DNA of 33,992 bases, taken from assembly GCA_030433115.1 (NCBI GenBank), contig JAUILH010000032.1, positions 1-33,992 of the forward strand, read 5' to 3'. A program made the translations under genes and the position numbers. The stretch is from Bacteroidia bacterium. GTDB lineage: Bacteria; Bacteroidota; Bacteroidia; Flavobacteriales_D; JAUILH01. Shown piece by piece: positions 1-8,700 of this stretch. The first letter of the stretch is position 1; each line of letters starts with the position of its first letter. The notes under the pieces were generated by a model. That model was not told where the DNA came from. It searched no databases and saw nothing but the letters and a program-made list of their open reading frames with translations.

Positions 1-372
1 TTTGCCATTTTCAACGGGCAGAAATCTCATTCGGACGATACCATTTTAAAGAGCCAGGAATTTATCGAACATAATTATGCTGAGCCAGTATCTTTAGATC
101 GTTTGGCAGAGGTGACCAATCTAAGCAGACGAAATTTTATTCGACGGTTCAAGAAGGCGACTTCTCATACACCTGGTGAATACCTGAAAAGAATCCGGGT
201 TGAGGCTGCCAAACGGATTTTGGAATTAAAAAACTCAACCGTAAGTGAAGCTATGTATGAAGTAGGCTACAACGACAGTAAAGCCTTTAGAGAAACTTTT
301 AAGAAAGTGACAGGTTGCTCACCCTCAGATTATAAGTCAAAATTTAGCCGCGAACCACTCATTCTATTTTGA
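1..372 (+). CDS. AraC/GlxA-type transcriptional regulator, C-terminal part (5' truncated by window)
   Basis: The reading frame is open from base 1, so only the last 123 residues are present. They form a complete AraC-type DNA-binding domain with two helix-turn-helix motifs: the first around LDRLAEVTNLSRRNFIRRFK, the second around VSEAMYEVGYNDSKAFRETFKK, followed by the usual GCSPSDY end. The segment just before it (SDDTILKSQEFIEHNY) resembles the linker of GlxA-family regulators, whose N-terminal half is a DJ-1/PfpI amidase-like domain; that half would lie outside the window, so the GlxA assignment is inference. An in-frame TTG at 103 is an internal codon, not the start. A tRNA gene follows in the same direction with its own promoter. 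Confidence 0.85.
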   Translation, partial: FAIFNGQKSHSDDTILKSQEFIEHNYAEPVSLDRLAEVTNLSRRNFIRRFKKATSHTPGEYLKRIRVEAAKRILELKNSTVSEAMYEVGYNDSKAFRETFKKVTGCSPSDYKSKFSREPLILF

Positions 373-379
373 TTTTCCC

Positions 380-409
380 TTGTTCGGGACAAAAAAAGTT
401 GTATATTTG
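380..409 (+). promoter_or_regulatory. Bacteroidota-type promoter for tRNA-fMet
   Basis: A -33 like TTG at 380-382 and a perfect -7 box TATATTTG (consensus TAnnTTTG) at 402-409 are separated by 19 bases. The box ends 48 bases before the mature tRNA 5' end, leaving room for a short precursor leader. It starts just after the stop of the upstream regulator gene, so the tRNA is probably transcribed independently. Confidence 0.7.
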
Positions 410-457
410 CCGTCCGATTAGACAAAAAAACATTCAACGGAATGTTTCAAGATATAT

Positions 458-530
<73 letters not shown>

Positions 531-540
531 CTAAGGAAAA

Positions 541-568
541 GCCTCTCAGAAAACTGGGAGGCTTTTTT
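541..568 (+). terminator. Rho-independent terminator after tRNA-fMet, probably bidirectional
   Basis: Nine-pair stem GCCTCTCAG (541-549) with CTGGGAGGC (554-562), AAAA loop, one G-T pair, followed by TTTTTT. Read on the minus strand the hairpin is followed by TTTTCC, so it could also stop transcription of the convergent AraC-type gene that ends at 614. Confidence 0.88.
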
Positions 569-613
569 GTTTTTGGTCGATAATTGAAATCAAAAAATAG
601 CAACATTCTTCTG

Positions 614-1690
614 TTATATTTCATCTGAAGGCAACACCCCAAAATAGTCCCTATATGCTATTGAAAACTTACCATGGTTTGAGTAACCAAATTGCGAAGA
701 AATTTCCTTCAATTCCTTCTTGGGATTTTTCTTTATAATTTGTCGAGCCATTTTTAACTGCTTTTTTCTGAAATATTGAAAAATCGTCTCTCCGTATATC
801 AGCTTGAAGTCTGATTTCATTTTTGTTGGTGATAGTCCAACCTTTTTTGCCAAAACATCTATTCCCATAAAAGAACTATAAATGTTATCTACCAAATATT
901 TCTCTACATTAAATATTTTGATTCTGTTTACTGTAGAAATTTCTAACAGCTTAACTCCTAAATCTTGTTCTTGATATTTATTAGCAAAACGATAGATGAA
1001 ACAACTGATAAATTCTTTCCAGGCCTGGTGAACATTTTCATTATTGGTCGTTAAGGATAATTTAAAAATTTGCTCGGATTTAACTTTGAAGTCTTCAGCT
1101 GTAGTTTGATCTTCCTTAACAATTATAAATTCATAACGAGATTTAAAAAAATCTTTCAAAGACGTTTGGAGAATTACTTCATCGTGATATAAATTTTCTT
1201 TTATCCAATTTTTATGCATAAAAATGATCATACTAAAAGTTTCATTTCCTTTAAAACAAGTATGTGCATTTCCTTCTTCCGATTTTAATAAAATCCATGA
1301 GTAATTTATGTACGATACTCCATTTAGATAGGCATTTTTATTTTTCACCTTTGACTCTGTTATTTCCAGATATAACTTGAAATAATCAGAAGGTGAAGTT
1401 TTGTTAGTCTTACAAACAAAGTTTATGTTTTCTTTAAAGGTGGCAGAGGACTGCATATACCATAAGCCGTCTTCAATTTGATGATACAACACGTGAGCAT
1501 TAATAAATGGATTGTTCGATTCAAAATATTTTTTTTGGGGTTTGTGTTTGACAAATGGCATTTTGGAAATACTCTTCACAGTAGCGATAGGAGAGTTAGA
1601 CATAACGGGCATCTCATAGAATCCATCCCGATATTTGAAGAGTAATTTTTTTACCGAATTGTACCAAAGGTTTACACTTGACTGTTTCAT
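614..1690 (-). CDS. AraC-family transcriptional regulator (358 aa)
   Basis: The C-terminal ~95 residues are an AraC/XylS DNA-binding domain: first helix-turn-helix around GIDVLAKKVGLSPTKMKSDFK, conserved linker YGETIFQYFRKKQLKMARQ, second helix-turn-helix around LKEISSQFGYSNHGKFSIAY, ending YFGVLPSDE. The N-terminal ~260 residues would be the ligand-sensing part; I do not recognise a named domain there. No signal peptide or membrane segment is evident, so it is cytoplasmic. ATG start at 1690. It is convergent with the tRNA and divergent from the first beta-helix surface gene, with a 158-base shared upstream region containing a perfect dyad (1786-1805). That layout makes the surface-protein genes plausible targets, but this is inference only. 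Confidence 0.85.
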   Translation of the reverse strand: MKQSSVNLWYNSVKKLLFKYRDGFYEMPVMSNSPIATVKSISKMPFVKHKPQKKYFESNNPFINAHVLYHQIEDGLWYMQSSATFKENINFVCKTNKTSPSDYFKLYLEITESKVKNKNAYLNGVSYINYSWILLKSEEGNAHTCFKGNETFSMIIFMHKNWIKENLYHDEVILQTSLKDFFKSRYEFIIVKEDQTTAEDFKVKSEQIFKLSLTTNNENVHQAWKEFISCFIYRFANKYQEQDLGVKLLEISTVNRIKIFNVEKYLVDNIYSSFMGIDVLAKKVGLSPTKMKSDFKLIYGETIFQYFRKKQLKMARQIIKKNPKKELKEISSQFGYSNHGKFSIAYRDYFGVLPSDEI

Positions 1691-1785
1691 AACACCCCCT
1701 CAATATATACGATATTCGTTTACTAGGTATTTATCCTTGCACAAATGTCTTATCGGGCAATTGCTAGACAGATTAATTGTGGAAT

Positions 1786-1805
1786 TTAGAATTATGAAAT
1801 TCTAA
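1786..1805. repeat. Perfect inverted repeat in divergent intergenic region
   Basis: TTAGAATT (1786-1793) and AATTCTAA (1798-1805) are perfect complements around a 4-base ATGA spacer. The element lies 44 bases upstream of the surface-protein ATG at 1849 and about 100 bases upstream of the divergent AraC-type gene. It could be an operator or an mRNA-leader hairpin; the high AT content means chance cannot be excluded. Confidence 0.4.
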
Positions 1806-1848
1806 GCCGCAAAAATTTTTAAGTAAAGAATAACTAAAACGATAGGGT

Positions 1849-3639
1849 ATGAAGAAGATAATAGCATCAACAATAGCATTAGTATTGGTTGTAACTAGTT
1901 TTGCTACAACCATCACAGTAACCAATACCAACGACTCTGGAGCAGGTTCTTTAAGACAAGCAGCCATCAATGCGGCAAGTGGAGATACTATCCGATTTGA
2001 CCCTGGTTTACTTACAGCAGCGGTAGATTCAATATCCTTAGCAACCGAAATAGACTTTGGAAATAAAGGCATTGTTATTAAAGGTTTATATACCGCTACG
2101 GATACACTGTTTATTTCCGGAGCGAATACCTCTAGAATTTTCTCATTTAACGGAGCGGGTAAAGTAGTGTTAGATTCCCTTGTATTAATAAATGGAAATG
2201 GACAAGGTAATAGCAGTAATGGTAATGGTGGTGCGGTATTCTGCGGGTATGGAACGGACACCTTGCATGTAGTAAATTCAATAATCAGCAATAATTCAGC
2301 TACAGAAGGTGGTGGAATTAGTTCTTCATCTTCATCTTCATCTTCCGTTGTAATAGTCAGTAACTCTACTATAAACAATAATTCAAGTAATTCTTTTGGC
2401 GGAGGAATTTATTCTAAATCAAACGGTAATTATTCTTCCGTAACTCTTAGCAATTCTACCATTTGTAATAATTCAGTTACGAATGGTGGTGGTGGAGGAA
2501 TTTATTCTGCTTCAGACGATGATTCTTCTTCTGTTACTGTCAGCAATTCTACCTTCAGCAACAATTTAGGTAATACAATAGGTGGAGGAATTTATTCTTT
2601 TTCAGATATTTCTTCTTCTTCTGTCACAGTTAGTAACTCTACCTTCAGCGATAACTCATCTAATAATGGAGGAGTATATGTTCAATCCAATTCTGCAACT
2701 TCTGTAGATGTAATTAGTTCAATTTTTGCAGAAAGTAGTATTAAGAATAATGGTTCAAACTCTATTACATCCAATGGATATAATGTTTTTAGTGATGCCC
2801 CTACAGGCACTGTGACTACGGACCAAACAAATGTAACGCCTGTGCAACTAAACTTAGGCCCCTTACAAAATAATGGTGGTACAACTCAAACCATGTTACC
2901 AGGTGCGGGAAGTGTTGCCATAGATGCTGGAAATCCCAATGATATGAGTGATGCACAAAACAGGTCAGTCTCTGGTGGAATAAGAGACGCTGGTGCAGCA
3001 GAAACAACTTGTATTGCTAGTTCAGGCATGCACAACGAAACGGTTTGCTTTGGAGATAGTATTGTAGTTAACGGTGCGGTTTATGACGCTAACAACTTAA
3101 CAGGTACGGAAGTTTTTACAAATGTCGGACCTAATAATTGCGATAGCACTGTTACTGTTTCTTTAACCATTGAAAATGCTATTGATGTTACAACAACCAC
3201 AAGTGGAGTATCCATAACCGCAAACCAAACAGGCGCAACTTACCAATGGATAGATTGTGATAATAATAATGCCATAATAACAGGTGAAACCAGTCAATTA
3301 TTTACAGCTTCTGTGAATGGAAATTATGCAGTGTTAGTTAGCGTTGGTAATTGCTCAGATACATCAGATTGTGTACAGATAAATTCGGTGAACCTTGAAG
3401 AACTAGCCAACAATATTAAACTAAACATATACCCTAACCCAGCAACGCATACAATAGCCATTGAAAAGAACAATTTGATAATCAATTCAATTTCTATTTT
3501 AAGCGCCACGGGGGCTGTTGTAAAAACAATTCCTGGAAACACAAATAGCATTGATATTTCTCAACTAACAAAAGGTATCTATTTTATACAATGTACCACG
3601 GAAAGTGGTTTAATAAGTACAAAGTTGATTAAGGAGTAA
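1849..3639 (+). CDS. T9SS-exported right-handed beta-helix surface protein, paralog 1
   Basis: 596 residues. Signal peptide at 1-19 (MKKIIASTIALVLVVTSFA). From about 20 to 385 comes a pectate-lyase-like beta-helix: it starts with TVTNTNDSGAGSLRQAA, typical of the N-cap of such surface proteins, and continues with Ser/Asn-rich rungs of the form GGGIYS...SSVTVSNSTFSNN. A Cys-containing region with NCDSTVTVSLTI follows, then a three-Cys module around 465-515, then a type A T9SS sorting domain (LNIYPNPATH to KLIKE) that would be removed on export. No polysaccharide-lyase active site is visible, so an adhesin or structural role is as likely as an enzymatic one. The next gene is a paralog starting 37 bases downstream, probably co-transcribed. 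A serine run is encoded by a hexanucleotide tract at 2323-2346. Confidence 0.85.
   Translation: MKKIIASTIALVLVVTSFATTITVTNTNDSGAGSLRQAAINAASGDTIRFDPGLLTAAVDSISLATEIDFGNKGIVIKGLYTATDTLFISGANTSRIFSFNGAGKVVLDSLVLINGNGQGNSSNGNGGAVFCGYGTDTLHVVNSIISNNSATEGGGISSSSSSSSSVVIVSNSTINNNSSNSFGGGIYSKSNGNYSSVTLSNSTICNNSVTNGGGGGIYSASDDDSSSVTVSNSTFSNNLGNTIGGGIYSFSDISSSSVTVSNSTFSDNSSNNGGVYVQSNSATSVDVISSIFAESSIKNNGSNSITSNGYNVFSDAPTGTVTTDQTNVTPVQLNLGPLQNNGGTTQTMLPGAGSVAIDAGNPNDMSDAQNRSVSGGIRDAGAAETTCIASSGMHNETVCFGDSIVVNGAVYDANNLTGTEVFTNVGPNNCDSTVTVSLTIENAIDVTTTTSGVSITANQTGATYQWIDCDNNNAIITGETSQLFTASVNGNYAVLVSVGNCSDTSDCVQINSVNLEELANNIKLNIYPNPATHTIAIEKNNLIINSISILSATGAVVKTIPGNTNSIDISQLTKGIYFIQCTTESGLISTKLIKE
1906..2235 (+). 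repeat. Duplicated block, copy 1 (N-terminal part of beta-helix paralog 1)
   Basis: This stretch is almost identical at DNA level to about 3744-4073. Differences are scattered and mostly at third codon positions, for example GCAGGT versus GCGGGT and CTTGTA versus TTAGTA. Similarity falls off sharply after the GNGGAV/GDGGAV codons. It indicates tandem gene duplication with the N-terminal part kept homogeneous. Confidence 0.85.
2323..2346 (+). repeat. TCTTCA hexanucleotide tract encoding a serine run
   Basis: Three tandem TCTTCA units and a partial fourth encode part of a run of nine serines in the beta-helix domain. Because the unit is six bases, slippage would change serine number without changing frame. 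Confidence 0.7.
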
Positions 3640-3676
3640 TGATTGATTGAAAGCATACCTAATAATCCATTTTCAA

Positions 3677-5476
3677 ATGAAAAAAACATTACTTATCGCA
3701 GCAGTTTTACTGATTACAATTATTTGCCAGGCGAATACAATAACGGTAACCAACACCAACGACTCTGGAGCGGGTTCTTTAAGGCAAGCAGCCATAGATG
3801 CCGCAAGTGGAGATACTATCCGATTTGACCCTGGTTTACTTACAGCAGCAGTAGATTCTATATCCTTAGCAACAGAAGTAGACTTTGGAAATAAAGGTAT
3901 CGTTATTAAAGGTTTATACACCGCAACGGATACACTTTTTATTTCTGGAGCAAATACCTCTCGAATTTTCTCATTTATTGGAGCTGGTAAAGTAGTGTTA
4001 GATTCCTTAGTATTAATAAATGGAAATGGACAAGGTACTAACAGCAATGGTGATGGTGGTGCGGTGTTATATGATTCTGGAACTGACACCTTGCATGTAG
4101 TAAATTCTGTAATCAGAAATAATTCAGCAGCCAACGGTGGTGGCGTTTATGGTGGCTCAAATTTCTCCATTAATATTTCTGCAATAGCTATTATTAACTC
4201 GACGATTATGAGCAATACTACAACAGGAAGTGGTGGGGGAATTGCTTCTGTTTCCGCTAATTCTTCTTCTTCTATTACAGTTAGCAATTCAAACTTTAGT
4301 AATAATACAGCTTCAAATGGTGGAGGAATTCACTCTTTTGGGTATGACACTTCCTCAGTTACTGTATGTAGTTCAACCTTTAGTAACAATTCAGCACCTT
4401 CTAGTGAAGGTGGTGGAATTCATTCCCTTTCCGGAGATTTCGCTTCTGAGGTGACCGTCAGTAATTCTACATTTAGCAATAATTCTTCATTTTTAAGTGG
4501 TGGAGGGATTAGTTCTTATTCTGTTAATAATAATACTGAGGTAACGATTAGCAGTTCTATTCTATCCGAAAGTGACGTTATACTTCTTGATGGCTCACCG
4601 CTCACCTCAAACGGATACAATATTTTTAGTGATGCACCTTCGGGAACTGTGGGTACAGACCAAATAAATGTAACACCTGCGCAATTAAGCCTAGGACTAT
4701 TACAAAATAATGGAGGTACTACTCCAACCATGATGCCAGGTACAGGAAGCGTTGCTATTGATGCTGGTAATCCTTCAGACATGAGTCATGCCCAGAACGT
4801 ACCAATTATTGGGGTTAGAGATATAGGAGCTGCTGAATATTGTACAAGCAGTCATTTCATATCTCATACAGAGTGTAATAGTTTTACTTGGGCAAACGGA
4901 GATGGCAATACCTACACAAATGATACTATTGTGAGCTATATTTTTGCGAATGGAAATTCTATTGGTTGTGATAGTGTAATTACACTTGATTTGACAATAA
5001 ATAGTGTTTCAGATTTAACTACTTCAACTTCTGGAACAACAATAACTTCTAATAACAGTTCGGCAACATATCAGTGGTTGGATTGCGATAATAATTTTAT
5101 TGCATTAACTGGTGAAAATGGATCATCATTCACCGCACTAGTAAATGGTAATTATGCCGTAGAATTGACTGAAAACGGCTGTGTAGATACATCTACTTGT
5201 GTGGCAATTACTGCCGTCGGTGTATTTGAAAGTAGTTTTGGCAATGATCTATCAATCTACCCCAATCCGACATCTGGGAATTTCTCAATAGATCTTGGGG
5301 CTGAATATGAATCTTCAATGGTTTCAATTACTGATGTTTCAGGTAAGATAGTTTTTACAAAGTCTATGGCTCAATCACAAGTTTTGAATCTTTCGATTGA
5401 AGAACCAGCGGGAATATATATTGTTTCTATTCAAGCAGGAGATCAGAAGGCTATTATTAGATTGGTAAAAGAATAA
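3677..5476 (+). CDS. T9SS-exported right-handed beta-helix surface protein, paralog 2
   Basis: 599 residues from the ATG at 3677, chosen because it begins a clean signal peptide (MKKTLLIAAVLLITIICQA); a TTG 30 bases earlier would put charged residues in front of it. The layout matches paralog 1: N-cap TVTNTNDSGAGSLRQAA, Ser/Asn-rich beta-helix rungs (VTVSNSTFSNNS), a Cys module with GCDSVITLDLTI, a three-Cys module around 465-515, and a type A T9SS sorting domain (LSIYPNPTSG to RLVKE). The first ~125 mature residues are nearly identical to paralog 1, whereas the rungs beyond have diverged in sequence and number. It begins 37 bases after the paralog 1 stop, so an operon is likely. Function beyond cell-surface exposure is not deducible. 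Confidence 0.85.
   Translation: MKKTLLIAAVLLITIICQANTITVTNTNDSGAGSLRQAAIDAASGDTIRFDPGLLTAAVDSISLATEVDFGNKGIVIKGLYTATDTLFISGANTSRIFSFIGAGKVVLDSLVLINGNGQGTNSNGDGGAVLYDSGTDTLHVVNSVIRNNSAANGGGVYGGSNFSINISAIAIINSTIMSNTTTGSGGGIASVSANSSSSITVSNSNFSNNTASNGGGIHSFGYDTSSVTVCSSTFSNNSAPSSEGGGIHSLSGDFASEVTVSNSTFSNNSSFLSGGGISSYSVNNNTEVTISSSILSESDVILLDGSPLTSNGYNIFSDAPSGTVGTDQINVTPAQLSLGLLQNNGGTTPTMMPGTGSVAIDAGNPSDMSHAQNVPIIGVRDIGAAEYCTSSHFISHTECNSFTWANGDGNTYTNDTIVSYIFANGNSIGCDSVITLDLTINSVSDLTTSTSGTTITSNNSSATYQWLDCDNNFIALTGENGSSFTALVNGNYAVELTENGCVDTSTCVAITAVGVFESSFGNDLSIYPNPTSGNFSIDLGAEYESSMVSITDVSGKIVFTKSMAQSQVLNLSIEEPAGIYIVSIQAGDQKAIIRLVKE
3744..4073 (+). repeat. Duplicated block, copy 2 (N-terminal part of beta-helix paralog 2)
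   Basis: Second copy of the block at 1906-2235, in the same orientation about 1.84 kb downstream. It encodes the same residues with only a few substitutions, such as N to D in AAINAA/AAIDAA, I to V in TEIDF/TEVDF and N to I in FNGAG/FIGAG. Confidence 0.85.
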
Positions 5477-5621
5477 AACGGTTTACTAACCATGTATAAG
5501 CGTTCTAGAGTTCCGAAATATTGACTTTTACACAATTTTGACGCGCTTTCAATGTGGATGATGCAAGACATGCTAACGTTGCAGCGTACTACAGATAAGC
5601 AACTTGAATTGAATCAACTAA

Positions 5622-5755
5622 ATGAAAAAAGCCATTATTATTGGAGGAACTTCTGGAATTGGAAGAAGTTTAGCTAAAATACTTATTGATAATGACTGGA
5701 CTGTTGGCATAACTGGACGTAGAAGAGAATTATTCGATGAAATAAAAGAAAAATC
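5622..5755 (+). pseudogene. Truncated short-chain dehydrogenase/reductase (SDR) remnant
   Basis: The first ~45 codons encode the start of an SDR Rossmann fold: MKKAIIIGGTSGIGRSLAK contains the nucleotide-binding TGxxxGIG-type motif (GGTSGIG), followed by the second beta strand and the Arg-containing cofactor-specificity loop (VGITGRRRELFDEI). After about base 5750 the frame continues only as antisense of the neighbouring sorting domain and stops at 5904. A functional SDR needs about 230-270 residues including the YxxxK catalytic motif, all of which is missing. The gene was probably cut by a deletion or rearrangement that joined it to the 3' end of the convergent secreted-protein gene. Confidence 0.75.
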
Positions 5756-8700
5756 CTACCTTTTAACGAACTTAAAATTCATAGTTCCGGAAACACCAAC
5801 TATTCTCAAAAAATACATGCCCGTTGCATACTCCGACACATCAATTCTCCCCTTTTCACTTGGTTCTATATTGACCATGAGTCGACCATTAATGTCCAAA
5901 ACCTGAATTTGACGAGTCTGATTATAGGCTTCATTGAGATCATAAAACAAGTCATGTCTGGCTGGGTTTGGAAAAAGCTTCACTTCCCGACTCAGAATTT
6001 CTAAAACGTCATTTCCATTTCCAGGATTGTTAATCGGCTGGGTTTTGTTTGACCGTGTTGTATTGTGATTGGCTCTTGTAGAAGTACATTGATTCGGCGC
6101 CTGTACTTCTATGGAGTAGGTGGCATTGGTAACTTGATTAAAATCTGTGTAAGTAAACGAAAAGTTAGACACACTGTCGAGCACAAAATAATTGCCATTT
6201 CCTACTGTATCTTTGAGAATGTAATACTGATTGTAGGAAAACCCTTCATAGGTATCCCAAATCAAATTGACTTCTCCGCTAATCCCCTGATTGGAGGTTA
6301 GGTGCATGGTTTCATGGAACTCACTCAAGTTGCCTTCATTTCCACAAGTATCTAACACAGAAATTTTGTACCTGTAGGACGTGGTATTCGGATCTACAAT
6401 GGGACTCTGGTCCACCCATTGACTTAGTGAATCATATGGCACAAAATCTACCTGTGCATAACTGCCCCCAACTTCACGATAAATGTTGAAGCCAGCAATG
6501 TTTGCAGAGCTCGGTTTTCCCCAAACACATAAGTTCTTTCCACTGGTATCAACAGAAATCACACAAAGTGAAACATCCTGGATACTGTCTGAGATAATGA
6601 AGTGCTCCGTCAACATACAAGAATTGGCATCACTGATGGTTAAACTGTGGTTTCCTGAAGCAATATTACTCTCTAAGGAAGCATTTCCACCAGTGGACCA
6701 TGCATAACTTACAACACCTGTTCCTCCTCCATAAGTGGCTGTGGCGGTACCATTGTTTAACCCGCATTCCGAACCCGTGGTTGAAATCATCACAGTCAAG
6801 GGGTCTGGTTCCAAAATACTTGCACTTGCAAAGCTTGAACAACCATTGACATCTGTTGCAGTGACCAGGTAATTCCCTGGACATAAGGCAGAGGCCTGAG
6901 TTGTAACTTGATTGTTCTGATCGTTCCATAAGAAATCTATAGCACCAGTACCTCCAGAAGCGATTGCCATGAGCTCACCGTCACATAGACCGTGGCAACT
7001 CACATTTTGACTGGATGTAATGCCTACTGAAATGGCTGAAGGTTCGTTGAGAGAAACACTGGTGGTTGCTGAACAACTATTATCATCCAAAATAGTAAGC
7101 TGATAAAAGCCACTGTTAACTCCTAACAAATTTTGAGTTGACTGACTGTTGGACCAATGGAATGTGTAAGTAGGAATTCCTCCAAAAACGTCAAGATAGA
7201 TGCTGCCGGTATCACCGTTACAAAGCGGTTCATTTATGGTGAGATCGTAAGAAATGGGACCTGGTTCCGGCAAATATATTTCCGACTCAACAGCACATCC
7301 AAATCCGTCGGTAATCAATTGTTGGTAATACCCCGCCTGAACATTATACAAATCCTTTGAAATACTTCCAGTAGACCACTCGTAAGCAAACGCAGGAGTT
7401 CCTACAACAGTGGTTAAAATATCCGATACACCACCGTTACAATCAATGGCGTTTGCCTGAAAAGTGGCAGACAAATCAATATCATCTGCAAAAAGCGGAC
7501 TGTTCGAAACTGTTCCAGAGGCACTCATTTCCTGTCTGTAAGAAGTAATTTCAGTGATGAATGGTGTTGAAGTGGATACACTGATTACATTACTTGTGAG
7601 CGCACTTGACACCACACAATTTAAATGTTGCCCCACAGAGTCTATTTTAAATACACAAAATTTATGATCACCATTGGCGTCAAAAGAGTTAGTAGTTCCA
7701 GAGACGACATAATCATTTCCTGCAGACATAATTGAATGGCCTTTTTCAACTCCATTACCTCCCATAGCTCGGTTCCACAACAGATTTCCTAAACCGTCAA
7801 TCTCTCCAAACAACATACAGGTGTCTTTGAGTTGATCGACCATATATCCAGAAAAAACATAGGTTCCGTTAGCTGTGGCTTCAACATCAGTTAAATGCTC
7901 GGCAAGAATAGAATTGCTGTATGAATTCGACCACAAGACATTACCCAAAGCATCTATTTTCCAGATCAATGCATTCGGATCAAAACTTGCGTTGGTGCCA
8001 TTTCTGCCAACAAGCAAAAAAGTGCCATCCGAGTTTTCAATACCCTTTGACACTCTGCCATTGTTTCCATATCTGCTGTGCCACTCAATATTCCCAAGGG
8101 CGTTGAATTTGTATATGTAAGGTGCGCTTCCCGTACTCATCCTATTTCCAATAGCCAAACATCCGCCATCCTGGGTGGCTATTACGTCCTCAAAAGACAC
8201 ATCATGAGATGTACTGAAATCAATGGTTTTACTCCATTGCACTGCGCCTGAATTGTCCATACACACTATATTGGGACGGTAAGATTGTCCACTGACACCA
8301 TCAATATGCACGTTGCCCACTGCCACCAGATTACCATTGGTCAGCTCATCTATGGCCAAAAAACTGCCCAGAAAATTGGTATTCATGATTCCAGTTGGCT
8401 TAAACAAATGTCGTTGATCAAAAGAGCTGGCATTGGGCCCTAAAAAGACGAGGGCAGCACTGGTGGTGTCCAAACCTCCTCCATGATTTTCTTTGAATGA
8501 ACCAACTGCTACTATATCTCCATTGACCAACTCAACCACTTCATGAATATTATAACGATCTTGTAGCTCACTGGTCCAAATGGGCAAACCTGAAACAGGA
8601 TCAATTTTAAGAATGTAGGGTGTTTGATTGTCAGATGACATATGTGATAAAAAGTTACCATCCTGAGCAAGCGATGAGCCTACTTGTTCTGCAGAAAGGG

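Noticed and set aside
1773..2378. Minus-strand 201-codon reading frame opposite the first beta-helix gene
   Set aside because: It is antisense to a well-supported coding sequence, with low-complexity Pro/Leu/Asp-Glu runs that mirror the Ser/Gly codons of the real gene.
5540..5600. Integron attC-like or gene-cassette site near GCTAACGTTG, and a similar CTAACGTTT at about 18087
   Set aside because: The second is simply the end of a coding sequence (stop plus FVKR codons), and I could not find paired R'/R'' boxes or a long dyad around the first.
5622..5906. A functional 94-residue SDR-like protein
   Set aside because: Only the first ~45 residues are SDR-like; the rest is the antisense of a T9SS sorting domain, and the catalytic motif is absent.
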